Shown: positions 1-10,300 of the stretch, one piece after another | How positions within the stretch are numbered: the stretch's first letter is position 1 | How the letters are laid out: each line of letters opens with the position of its first letter | Assembly: GCF_000003815.2 (NCBI RefSeq) | Contig: NC_049994.1 | Coordinates: forward strand, 14,524,319 to 14,588,318 | DNA length: 64,000 bases | From: Branchiostoma floridae | Lineage: Eukaryota; Chordata; Leptocardii; Amphioxiformes; Branchiostomatidae | Reading direction: 5' to 3' | The notes under the pieces: model-generated | The model's database searches: none | What the model was told of the DNA's origin: nothing | The model's input: the letters and a program-made list of their open reading frames with translations, nothing else | Translations under genes and position numbers: made by a program

Positions 1-39
1 CGCCCCCGGACCCGGTGCGGCGGCGTAGGGGCGGGTACC

Positions 40-270
40 CCGTGGGTGGTGGGGCGCTCGCTGGGGGGTACGGCGGCTGACCGGGATGGGAGTTTCCCGT
101 GGGGGGTGGGGGAGCACCTGCAGGGGGGTATGGGGGCTGAACAGGAGGGGGGGTTCCCGTGGGTGGGGCGTCCGCTGGGGGGTACGGCGGCTGACCGGGA
201 GGGAGGTTTCTCGTGGGTGGGGGAGCACCTGCAGGGGGGTATGGGGGCTGGCCCGACGGTGGATACCCTG
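40..270. repeat. GC-rich 114-bp minisatellite at window edge
   Basis: About two copies of a 114-bp unit are visible; GGTACGGCGGCTGACC recurs near 67 and 181. Each unit is built from two related halves of about 57 bp. Because 114 is a multiple of three, an open frame with LGGTAADR and GEHLQGGMGA repeats runs through it. I see no splice context or homology that makes it a gene. The array probably continues to the left of the window. Confidence 0.75.
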
Positions 271-306
271 TCAGCATCCTGTCATGTAGAAAAGAACAAG
301 AATTAA

Positions 307-706
307 TGTCAATGACATTTGTGCAACATTTAATCAAACTCAATGTGGGATCCATGTAAAAAAAAGAAGTCAGGTTCGTAGGGCCTGATGTTACCATCAT
401 GAAGATGAAGAGCGGCCCATAGTGATAACTGTAACAGCATCTCGTCTCCCTGAGTCAGGAACATCAAGCTTAGGCAAGTTTGACTTCACTGACTCAATAG
501 GCAAAGCAGGGGTTACGAGGCTGCTCGGGAAATTCCCTACCCCATTTTGGCCTTTTATTTACTATCAGCAAAGTTTACTCCAAAGTTATAAGGAAGCACT
601 GTACACATTGCTACAGTCTTAAGGTATGCTGGGCAAAGTATATATAGTAGGTCTGAAACACAGACACACACAAGCATCTTAACAATACCTCCTTTGTGGA
701 GGTGAA
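307..706. other. Spacer, nothing recognised
   Basis: AT-balanced sequence between the minisatellite and the reverse-transcriptase element. I find no coding exon, RNA gene or clear repeat in it. Confidence 0.5.
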
Positions 707-713
707 AAGTACT

Positions 714-2098
714 TGAAACTTGAAACTTGAAACTTTATTAGAATAACCATTAGCGGTGGACCCTAGGGTCCACCGCTAGTCTTCCTGGTATTCATTCACA
801 GAGACAATACATTATACAAACATGGTTGGCAACTAGACAAGTCACAAACACATCTAAATCAATAACATATTTACAATATACATAATTTAAAAATTGACAA
901 TCCTGTCGCACAGTGCTTGTAACTACTGGTGGAAGTATTTGTGCAAACCATCCTTAAACACTCTCAGGGATTGTGTGGATTGCATGACAATTGGAAGGTT
1001 ATTCCACACACTGACAGCCCTGTACATGAAACACTTCATCAGTGCGTTAGTTCTAGGTTTCTCTAACAGAAAAGATTGTTTAGCAGCAAAACGGGTTCTG
1101 TAACTATGCAAGTTGTTGACCGAACGCAGTTGCCTACTGATACAAATGGGTTCGTTTGTGAGTGTTATCCTTTTAAATGTTGTCATGGTGTTTATTAACA
1201 ATCTCGTGTGCACAGGTTTCCACTGTGGCTTCGACTGAAACAGACGAGTTGCCTTGTTCTGCATTCGTTGCAGAAGGTTTATGTTAGTTTTAGTTGTGCA
1301 TGACCAAACTGGGCTGCAATAATCGATGTGTGATAGTACAAGGCATTCTATTACAATTTTTAACAATGTTTGATCCATAAGGTATGCGCATCTTTTGATC
1401 ATCCCCAGTGATCTAGCCATTTTCTTAGATGTTAATTTTGTGTGAGTATTCCAGGTAAGGCACTCATCTACTGTCGAACCAAGTAGTTTTACCTCTGAGA
1501 CCTGTTCGATAACCTTACCATTTGCAGTTAATGTGAGTTTGGGTTTAGCAGACATTTTGGGCTTGCTCCCCAGTACAATACATTTTGTTTTTGAAGTGTT
1601 CAAGAAAAGCCGGTTCGCTCTTACCCAGCTACAGATGTTGTTTACCTCTGTCTGTAGATTATGTGAGATAGTTTCAATAGAAGGAGCGCATATGTAGGCT
1701 GATGTGTCATCAGCATACATATCCGCTGTGGCCTGAGTGATGGCAAGCGGTAGATCATTAGTATAAATGGTAAAAAGAAGGGGCCCTAAACAACTCCCCT
1801 GGGGTACACCGCAAGGCAGTTCCTTAAAGGAAGAGTTTGTTCCATTGATGTGGACACATTGTTCTCTTCCCGTCAGGTAACTTGCCATCCATTTGGTGGT
1901 AGATTCATCAAAGCCATAACATGCTAATTTCGAAAGTAGACAGTTGTGATCAACAAGGTCGAAAGCTGCAGAGAAATCGAGGAAGATGGCGCCTACCAGT
2001 TTCCCCTGATCTATACTGTGGTACCAATCATCTACCATGTGCAGCAGTGCAGTACAGGTTGAATGGTTCTTCCTGTATGCATGCTGATTCTCAGACAT
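714..2098 (-). mobile_element. 5'-truncated non-LTR retrotransposon (CR1/L2-like)
   Basis: Minus-strand insertion that retains only the 3' part of a LINE. It carries the reverse-transcriptase C-terminal half, a 3' UTR, and a 3' end made of short direct repeats (AATAAAGTTTCAAG followed by GTTTCAAGT units on the minus strand, 714-740). AAGTACT occurs immediately outside both ends (707-713 and 2099-2105) and may be a 7-bp target-site duplication. The CR1/L2 assignment rests on the tandem-repeat 3' tail and the domain style, and is an inference. Confidence 0.7.
923..2098 (-). CDS. Reverse transcriptase fragment of the LINE at 714-2098
   Basis: Open for 391 residues. It contains the RT palm motifs: FLDFSAAFDLVDH (motif A with its catalytic Asp), GVPQGSCLGPLLF (motif B), and MYADDTS (catalytic YADD box, motif C). 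The thumb/C-terminal region ends near residue 390, as in CR1/L2/Jockey-type elements. The endonuclease domain and the first third of RT are missing because the insertion is 5' truncated, so it cannot be autonomous. The first Met lies at the truncation point and is probably not a native start. No frameshift or internal stop is present, so the copy is fairly young. Confidence 0.85.
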   Translation of the reverse strand: MSENQHAYRKNHSTCTALLHMVDDWYHSIDQGKLVGAIFLDFSAAFDLVDHNCLLSKLACYGFDESTTKWMASYLTGREQCVHINGTNSSFKELPCGVPQGSCLGPLLFTIYTNDLPLAITQATADMYADDTSAYICAPSIETISHNLQTEVNNICSWVRANRLFLNTSKTKCIVLGSKPKMSAKPKLTLTANGKVIEQVSEVKLLGSTVDECLTWNTHTKLTSKKMARSLGMIKRCAYLMDQTLLKIVIECLVLSHIDYCSPVWSCTTKTNINLLQRMQNKATRLFQSKPQWKPVHTRLLINTMTTFKRITLTNEPICISRQLRSVNNLHSYRTRFAAKQSFLLEKPRTNALMKCFMYRAVSVWNNLPIVMQSTQSLRVFKDGLHKYFHQ

Positions 2099-2315
2099 AA
2101 GTACTCATTAGTGTATACATGTACCACTACGTGGGAGAATTCTACACTTCTAAAACTGTTTCTGTCCAAGCTGAAACTTGCTTTTGTCGACAAAAATACT
2201 TTTCCCGTTGGACGTATACATGGTATACACATGTATAGCACCTATGCAGCTACGTGTGAGAATTTTCCGCCGTTCTGCAACTTTTTCCCTGCAAGCCAAA
2301 CTTGGTATTGACCGA

Positions 2316-2661
2316 CAAAAACAATAGCCTGGTATCCAGCCGTATTATAGCTCCCGAGTCTCTTCTGTCCTCTCCGCAAAAACGTATTTGCGAAGAGGAC
2401 AGAAGAGATTCGGGAGCTATAATACGACTGGATACCAGGCTACGGAGAGGACAGAAGAGACTCGGGAGCTACACTATGGCTGGATACCAGGCTACGGAGA
2501 GGACAGAAGAGACTCGGGAGCTACCCTATGGCTGGATACCAGGCTACGGAGAGGACAGAAGAGACTCGGGAGCTACCCTATGGCTGGATACCAGGCTACG
2601 GAGAGGACAGAAGAGAACCCGGAGCTACACTACCGCTGGATACCAGGCTACGGAGAGGACA
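2316..2661. repeat. Hairpin followed by 52-bp tandem repeats
   Basis: 2325-2438 is an inverted repeat of roughly 47-bp arms (TAGCTCCCGAGTCTCTTCTG against its complement) around a short AAAAACGTATTTGCG loop. The right arm then continues as a tandem array with a 52-bp period (GAGAGGACAGAAGAG recurs at 2445, 2497 and so on) until the gap at 2662. The long open frames here are products of the repeat. Confidence 0.8.
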
Positions 2662-2761
2662 NNNNNNNNNNNNNNNNNNNNNNNNNNNNNNNNNNNNNNN
2701 NNNNNNNNNNNNNNNNNNNNNNNNNNNNNNNNNNNNNNNNNNNNNNNNNNNNNNNNNNNNN
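2662..2761. other. Assembly gap (100 N)
   Basis: A run of exactly 100 N, usually a placeholder of unknown size. It interrupts the 52-bp tandem array on its left and the membrane-protein exon on its right. Confidence 0.95.
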
Positions 2762-3020
2762 AGTAGATGCACCCAACCATACAGATGAAAACAGAGAGGA
2801 ACACCAAGATGCACCCCGTCTCCCACACAGCCGTGTAGACCACAGAAAAGATGCCGGAGATCAGGAAGAGTACAGCGGCCACGAAGGGACACCATACCAT
2901 CAAGCTGGACTTCACCCGGTCACACATGCTTTCTCTATCCCTGCACCCCCCTTCACCGCTGCTGGCCCCCCCTCCGCTGTCGCTGAAACCCCCTCCACCA
3001 TCGCAAGAATTGTCCCCCAT
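2762..3020 (-). CDS. First coding exon of an unrecognised two-helix membrane protein (partial)
   Basis: An open frame starts at ATG 3018-3020 on the minus strand and runs into the gap. The N-terminus is Gly/Ser/Asp-rich (MGDNSCDGGGGFSDSGGG) and looks disordered. Two hydrophobic stretches follow: one around VWCPFVAAVLFLISGIF and one around CILVFLSVFICMVGC. They are separated by a short segment with YTAVWETG. The N-terminus is probably cytosolic or extracellular without a signal peptide. I do not recognise the family. The 3' end and splice donor are lost in the gap. The ATG is preceded by purine-rich, codon-poor sequence that would serve as 5' UTR. It could be chance coding, but two clean membrane spans with normal codon use argue for a real exon. 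Confidence 0.5.
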
Positions 3021-3120
3021 GGTAGAGTCTTCAGCTAATGGTAGTTGCGCACGAAACCAGAAGATGATGATGAAGAAGGAGAAGAAGAAGAGGAGGAGAT
3101 CGACACGCTGCTAGATCCTG

Positions 3121-4104
3121 TCGCTGAAAAGATTATGAACTTGAGACGTCTTTCCTTGGAAACTAACACGCACACTTACAGTAGAGTTGAATAGTAGTAG
3201 TAGTAGCGGTAGTAGTAGCACAAGTCCAAGGCTTTCTCTTTAATTCCTTGGGTGACAGAGAAAGGATTACCTAGCTAACGTCAAAGTCATTCTCCTACAG
3301 CAGAGTACCGTCAGTCATTTATTCCTGACTGTACTCTGCTTTCCTTCCCTTTTGCCGGCGGTATTACCCGCCCTACTTATTACATATTAATGAGCTTGCC
3401 CTTATATGGGCAGTCAGCCGTTGGGGATCGGGCGTTGGCATGGTGAGCAAACAAAGTCATGGTAATACGTAACATGATTGGCTGATAGCTTCCCAGCGGC
3501 CTTTGCGAGACAGCTTCCGACAAAATGAAGCCCAAGGAAGGCCTGTTCTCTGATTGGTTGACAGCTTGTTTGTGGCGACAATCATAATACCCGTAGGTAG
3601 GCCCTGGGACAGCAGGGCCCCATAAGGTAGTGCCGTTGGGGACCGGGCGTTAGGAGGATGCGTCAAAGTAAGACTATGCAGCTACGCCCAGGCAGCCATT
3701 GAAGTGGTCTTACATCTCTAACGGTCTTGAATTGAAAGTGTCAGAGTTACGCGAGCCCTTTTCTACATCAGTAACGTTGATACTATACGATTTCCTGTAA
3801 CACGAAGGAATGGTTGATTTCTCAGCAAAATCCATGAAAACACGTCGCTGTACCTGTTGTTCGGAACCGGTCAAGGCCAAGGAATCCTCACATATCCTCA
3901 GGTAACCCGGAAATACGTCGGTGATGGTCAAAGGTTACATGGACGAAACCAAAATATTCAAAGGGCTGCCTGGCTGCAGTTTTTAGCTTCAAATAAAGAA
4001 AGAATACATAGATTGCTATGATATCATCATCGACTTTTTGTATTGGTTATTACCTTCGATAGAAGGTTATGTTTTCGGTAGCGTTTGTGTGTTTTTGTGC
4101 GTGT
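3121..4104. other. Spacer with small hairpin, possible promoter region
   Basis: No gene is seen. GCAGAGTA...CAGTC pairs with GACTGTACTCTGC at 3302-3343, making a short hairpin. Two GATTGG boxes (inverted CCAAT) lie near 3477 and 3553, and the related phrases CCGTTGGGGATCGGGCGTT and CCGTTGGGGACCGGGCGTT occur near 3419 and 3632. This could be the upstream region of the minus-strand membrane-protein exon, but no start site can be shown. Confidence 0.3.
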
Positions 4105-4238
4105 CTGTCCTTGGTGCTGAATGCCTTCCAATGGCAAATGTTTAAGCTGAACAATCCAAAGAAACCGCACAATACAGTCAACCGTATTAAGCTATTAGAA
4201 GATATCAACACCAGTTATTTATACCCTGTCCAAAGTGC

Positions 4239-5125
4239 TGAATGCCTTCAATGACAATTATTGAGCTGAACAATTTCAAAGACAAGGCATTTTGTTGAGT
4301 ATTCTATCCATCGCAGGATTCAACTTTTTTTACTTTCGCTAGGGGGTTATGTTTTTGGTAGCATCTGTGTTTGTATGTGTATTTAGTTGATCAGCATAAC
4401 TCCGGATTGGCTAGATGGATTGTCTTGATATTTCGTATCTTTTCATGAAAAATGTATATTCTGGGTTCCTGTGTCATTTATGAAAGGCAGATGATCTGGA
4501 ATTTGGTAAAGGGTACTTTAGCATTAGGAATGGAGAATGGGTCACATAGAACAGTCCATTTTAGATAGATAGGGGCAGGGCTCTAGCCAGCGTCCGTTTT
4601 CCGTCAATTGGCGTCAATAAAAGCAATCCGTCAACCTTGACGGACAAAAATCCTAGGTGGAAGCTACAGGCGGCTTGGGGATGCTGTCCCCGGCTGTAAC
4701 AGCCACACACTGTTTGTTTTGCTATTGTTATGATTGTTGACAATGTGTGTCGGCGCTCTTTCGCATACGATAATCTCATTAAAACCGGTTTTTCAAGGTC
4801 TTAATGGCAACATTTACTACTTTGTAGTGTCATAGGGAAAATTAATTTTCGCGATTTTCACGACGATTGGAATTGGCTGACGGAAAAAAATTCGAGCTGG
4901 CTAAAGCCCTGGATAGGGGTGTGCCAGAAGAGTTCATTCCTGTTTTTTTAGGGGGATGATGTTTTGGGCTTGGCCAATTTCTGCAAAGGTTGATATGAAA
5001 CAGCACATTTTGCATGGAGATGGAGATGGATTTGAATATTCAAACATTTTCCATTCCTACTCAACAATATGCCTTGTCATTGAATTGTTCAGCTCAATAT
5101 TTGTCATTAGAATGCAGTGAAGTAC
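4239..5125. repeat. DNA element with about 63-bp inverted ends
   Basis: The left end (about 4239-4302) and right end (about 5062-5125) are imperfect inverted copies; both contain TATTGAGCTGAACAAT and GACAAGGCAT (as complement on the right). A third, direct copy of the end sequence lies just upstream near 4113-4165. No transposase is visible between the ends. It looks like an old non-autonomous element. Confidence 0.55.
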
Positions 5126-5701
5126 AGTTTTGTTGAATTGCTACATATGGTTTGATAAAATTGTAAGCTTTTTAAACATTTTGTATATCATTGATTTGCC
5201 ATGTCATTTTCTGTGCAGAAGAACTGTAATTCCCTCCAATTCTCGTCTACGAGACAATCATCGGTCTCAGTACGTCTCCAATAAACATGTTTACACAGTT
5301 AACGTTACACCATTGATATGCCGTAGTGGTTGAAGAACTGTAACGTTAGTTCCTATTCTCCAAGCAGAGGTAAGGCTCCAGCTGTTTTTTGACGTTTTTT
5401 ATCGGGCTTTCTATTTTGTAACGTTTTCTTGATGTCTCGCGGCCATAACCTCAGCTCGGAGAGTATATCGTAGATACTGAAGCATCCAAGTTACAAAATT
5501 GGTTCAATACAAACTTATTGCACCTGTTGAAACGTACTCGTTTGCAAACCTAATCAGGAAAAGTTCGGTGCCCCAAAGATTGTTACGTTGTTTTCTAAGC
5601 TTACATGTATATCTGACTTGCAGTAGTACCGTTATATGCCGTTATCGCCATTGTTTAAATTCCAATAGTTCGTTAGACAAAGTCTCTTGGTAAACATGCC
5701 T

Positions 5702-5825
5702 TATGGCACCCCTTATGAGAAAGAGAATAAAGTGTTCCAATCCAAGATGGCGGAAGGCTGAGTGAAAGTTGTACTCAAAGTTATTTGGAGTTTGCGGGCA
5801 TTCTTGGTAGGAGATCGCGATAAAG
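5702..5825 (+). promoter_or_regulatory. Presumed promoter and 5' UTR exon 1 of the glycosyltransferase-kinase gene
   Basis: AAGATGGCGGAAGG at 5744-5757 matches the YY1-type motif that sits just downstream of the start site in many animal housekeeping promoters. Its ATG opens only a four-codon frame (ATG GCG GAA GGC TGA), so the exon would be untranslated. A strong donor, AAAG|GTAAGT, ends it at 5825. Linkage to exon 2 at 7293 is inferred from order and orientation only. Confidence 0.4.
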
Positions 5826-7292
5826 GTAAGTGGAACCATCAGCTCTGGACTATTTAGTGTTATTTAGAATTTAGTGACGTCGTTTTGCCGATTACTTCGC
5901 GCTGAAACGCCATTAATTCGGGCATGAAACTAACGGTTAACGGTTAACGCGGTTTGCACTTTTCTGGACTTAATTATGGTGTTAGAGAGTCGTATTAAAC
6001 CTTATATTTCGTGTTCGTAACGTTAATTATAGAACTGTTTTGATAATATACATTCAATTGATACAGTGTGTGCATCATCATGGAAAAATTACCGAACTCT
6101 TAACTTACGGGTTTTGGATTGCTGACTTAAATGGCGAACTGAAGAGCAAAGGTCACATCCGAACAAAGACCAACAAACAGGATAAAGACAAATGTAACCT
6201 TTTAGGTTGTAATGTTCCCTTTACTGAGCTTCCACTCTCCGAATGCTTCAAGCATGAAATTCCTGACTGTCATTTACCACTATGGAATTGTTACAGTACT
6301 AGTAGTTTCTCCCTGACAATAAATCAAATGCCTTATTTAAGCTACCAGCAAACTCAATATCATGGAAATCTGCTGTTTCTTTGTTCAGTTATCCTCCTTC
6401 AAGTTGGAGATTTTGATAAAAAATACCCCTGCAGTTCCAGAGCAAGTTGCAAGGGAGCCCAAACTTATATCAGGTCTTTCTGACTTGAAGAGCCATCTAC
6501 CAACTGAAAATCAAATCCCTGAGTAGCATGCCCAGGACAAAAGATACCATCCCAGAAGTTCTGCTGCAGTATTACACTAAGGTCAGCTCTAAGGACATTG
6601 CATAAAGCTCTAGGTCACAGCTGGTGTCCTGTTAAGTGACAGTACAGTCAACAAGCAATGGGTCATTGAAAAACAGTTCCCTTGATATGAAAAAGAGGAA
6701 CATCGAAAGATATCAATTTTGCAATCGAAGACCTTAAAGTAGTCTAGAGGTATGGCTGACCAAAATTTCTTTGAAATTCCAAAAAATACCCATTAGTGCT
6801 TAGTAGTTAAATATGTACTATTTATAATCTAACATATGCTGCCATCAAATGTTCCAAGTAGGGAAAGGGACATCATCAAAGTTCTGTAGCCTGACAAACC
6901 TACCACTAAGCAAACAACTGTTCGTGGCAGAAGTGACCAATAAGAAGGGCTGAAACAAGTGCCACTGGACAAACATGGAGGCAAGGCCGCCATGATTGAC
7001 AGGCAAGGAAACAGTTCCTTGTCTGGAGGAATTTAGGTAAGCTGTCAGTTTAAGCTGTCATATTATCAGCCTGTATGTTAGTAGGGCAGACAACTGCAAC
7101 TAAAATCTATCACAAAGCTGTTAAGCTTCACTTTGTTCTGCAACAATCTACGTTTAAGTTAAACTTAAAAGTACTCAATGTACAATGTATTATGTTTGGT
7201 CAACATTTTTATTTCACTTTCAGGTGTTATGTAATATGTTTGGTCACTCACAGTGTCTAGAGAGCTTTCGTCAATGTGTTTCTTTTTTTCAG
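5826..7292 (+). other. Presumed intron 1 with dispersed repeat fragments
   Basis: No coding exon is found. 6290-6700 resembles other intronic sequences in this window (the phrase family with TGCAGTTCC and CCATCATGAAATC-type text near 13600 and 18500). The frame at 6040-6483 has no recognisable protein character. Confidence 0.35.
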
Positions 7293-7370
7293 AGAATATT
7301 TAATGTAAGCTGTAAAGTTGAGTGGTGAGAGACCCAACTGAAAAATGTGTTCAGAACATGGCTTCACAAG
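7293..7370 (+). CDS. Exon 2: 5' UTR end and start codon of the fusion gene
   Basis: The acceptor TCTTTTTTTCAG ends at 7292. The exon carries ATG at 7358-7360 in a strong context (A at -3, G at +4) and ends ATGGCTTCACAAG|GTGAG at 7370 in phase 1. That is exactly the phase needed by the glycosyltransferase exon (G|AA = Glu). The predicted N-terminus is MASQ-ECGAV. An alternative start at ATG 8491 would require the 8575 acceptor not to be used. Confidence 0.6.
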
Positions 7371-10300
7371 GTGAGATTACGTAAATATTCACATGAAATT
7401 TCAATAAAAGTCCTGTCATGTGACTTCATGTCGTTGTTCTGTCCCCATTCTCAGGCCTGCTGGGCTGGTAGTCTAACATTGCTGAAGGCAAATCAACTCA
7501 TTATTATCACATTTGCTAGAAGGTTCTATTTTGAGCATTTTTTTCTGTCTGTTAACATCCTGACGATATTTGGTAGGTGGGTAGGGGTCAGGAAAACGAA
7601 GGTCAAGTTTGATGATGGGCCCCTTAGGGGCTTGTTAAGGTACTGCAGCGGAATCATTTTTGATATCTCGTGTTCTCATGCTATGGTTGTGATTTTTAAG
7701 TGGTAGATAGAGTAAGTGCTGTAAGTTTGGAACCCCTAGTTGCAATATAAGTGATGGCTTACATAATGAGATACTAACTATGCACATCAACAGCTAATTT
7801 GCATAATCAATGAAGAAAGCCCATAAATCCAATGCATTCCATCATGATAGAACTTGCTGCACATGTAACTAAGAAAGAGAGAAATGTCAATAGATATCAA
7901 TTATGCAAGTGACCTCATTTACATAATAGATACGAAATTCCACATCTTAATTTCATAGTCACTGTGGTATACATATAAATGGTGGGAATTTCATGCTTAC
8001 AACATTATGAAGCTTAGTGAAGGTGAACATTATTAATCATATGATAAATCATATAAATCTGTCCCACCCCTCCCGCGGGTCGGATCCCCCTCCGGCCTTA
8101 GGCCGTCGTGCGATCCGACCCGCGGTGGGGCTGATACCTCGGGTGATATGGAATACACCCTGTTGTATTCTGCATTACTTGCATGGATGGCTAAGCTTTA
8201 TGTTTCCCTTTACTGTACTAGGGGTGTTCAGAAAGTGTATTTACTTAATTTAGGGGGAAGGGGTCTTAACAGAGAAGGAAGACAGCCATAACTCAACAAA
8301 CTGTATTACGACGTAGAAGCTTTCAGATAGATGTCCTACAGATTTTAAAGGATTTTGCCATTTTCTTGCAAGTGATGACCATTAATCGCTTTGGCCTAAG
8401 CTACATTTGGCATCAAATTTTGACAGCTGGGACAAAAAAAAATCAGACATTCAAATGTAGATTTCAGTATTCCTTTTTCTGTGGTAATTTATGCTGCAAT
8501 ACCAGCCTGAAGATAATAAACTGTTCAAGCCTATAGGAATATTTTTTATTTTTTCCGTTTCACCTCTGTCATCAGAATGCGGTGCAGTGTTGCTGATCAA
8601 CGACCAGTATGGCACATCTACTACAAACCGACAGGTGGCACAGATCATTACAGGGGCAGGGAGGAAAGTTTACTCTGCAGTTGTAAAAGCCACTCTAACA
8701 GACAGGAGATATGCTGAGGCTGATGGAGTGGAGCTCATCCTTCCAACATGCAGCGAGGGAGACACAAGGGAACCCTCTATAGACTGGCTGACCTTTGACC
8801 ACCGTATCCGCTATCCCAGCCTCCCACAGGATGTCAGGTGCATTGTGGGTCATGCAGATGTCACCAGCAAAGCAGCAGTTGCCTTCAAGGAAGTTCGTTT
8901 TCCCCAAGCCGACCTCGGTCTGGTTGTCGGGACAATACCGGAGGACACAGAGAAGTACAAGGATGAGGAGAAGGCCATGGGCATAGGAGGGAAGGAAGAG
9001 TCCATCAGACAAGATGCTGAGAAGGCAGATACTGTGTTCTCTGTGGGACATAGGATACATGACCACATCACCAATTCCTTTTGTGCAATCCCTCAAAATA
9101 AGAGGCCAACTCACCATCTCTTCCTGCCCAAACCGTCAGACTTGTTCCAGAAAACTACAGTTGAGTTTAGGAAAACCAAGGAGAAGGTTGTCCTGTCCAT
9201 CGGAGGGGTAAACATGTTAGAAAGGTTGAAAGGTCATGACCTCACAGCGAAGTCCTTGGTAAAGGTGGCAGAGAAGAGTCAGGACAGGATCCTATGGCGG
9301 GTTTGTAATATAAGTAAGGAGGAGTATCAGGCCAGTATGCACATTCTCCAAGCCTGTATTGACTCAGGAAAGCTGAAACCCACACTTCTCACTGAAGGCA
9401 CCCAGGAAGACATCTGCGGGCACATGCAGCAGGCCCACCTGGTCCTCATGCCTTCCCGTACAGAACCCTTCGGACTGGTTGGTCTGGAGGCCATGGCGGC
9501 TGGCGTGCCAGTCCTTATATCTGACCAATCAGGACTAGCAACTTTGGTCGACAAGGTCATCCCAGAATTCCATCACTCTGTGGTGGAAGTAGAGGGCAAC
9601 GATTCTGTAGATGTTGCACGTTGGGCAGGTCAGATTGAGAAAGTCCTAAGGAAGTCCAAAGCAGAGTTCAGCAGAGCAGCAGAACTTAAAGCAAAGCTAC
9701 TAAAGTCCAGATACTGGGAGGAGTCTCATCAGTGCTTCCTACAGGCATGTGGAGGTGCAGGTGAGAAGACAGTGCAACTGATGAAATTACAGTGATATCA
9801 TTGTTCTTCCTTTTTTGTGATCTATCCCTGCAAACTCACCATGAATTTGTGCTCTGTTTTGCATTGTATCAATACTAAATTGCCTGTTGATATCCCTATA
9901 ATGATCATGAGTCCCTGTTTATAATGTGTTTTCGCAGCTGCAGGTAGAAACGTGAAGACCAGACCAGACCAGTCTTTAGAAGATCTGAGATCTGCTAGGC
10001 TTGCTGCTGAGAATTCTGGTAAGCCTGCTAACATGTACAATGTATCTGGCAATGTAAGCAGGGTTTTACAAGTCCATTAGCCCGATTGTCTCGGACAAGT
10101 AAAAATGCAATCGGACAACCACATGTCCCTCCCCACTCGCCCGATTGGACAAGTAACAATTTCCAGATGTTACCTGCTCAAATTACCACAGCACATGGTA
10201 CTGAATGCCTGCCTATATTGACCATGTCATTTTTAAGCCAGTGGAAACATTGATTTTGGATGATAGGGCCACACCAAAATGACAAAAACTCCCACCGCTA

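Noticed and set aside
2444-2661. CRISPR-like regular spacing of repeats
   Set aside because: Units are directly adjacent with no unique spacers, and the genome is animal. It is a minisatellite.
6040-6483. 147-aa plus-strand frame
   Set aside because: No conserved features, odd composition, and overlap with text shared by other intronic repeats near 13600 and 18500.
6990-7035. GCCGCCATG start followed by a GTAAG donor as a first coding exon
   Set aside because: All three frames meet a stop before the donor (the ATG frame ends TAG exactly at the junction). The 7358 ATG fits phase 1 instead.
8695-9117. Antisense frames inside the glycosyltransferase exon (140, 74 and 77 aa)
   Set aside because: Shadows of a strongly conserved coding exon on the plus strand.
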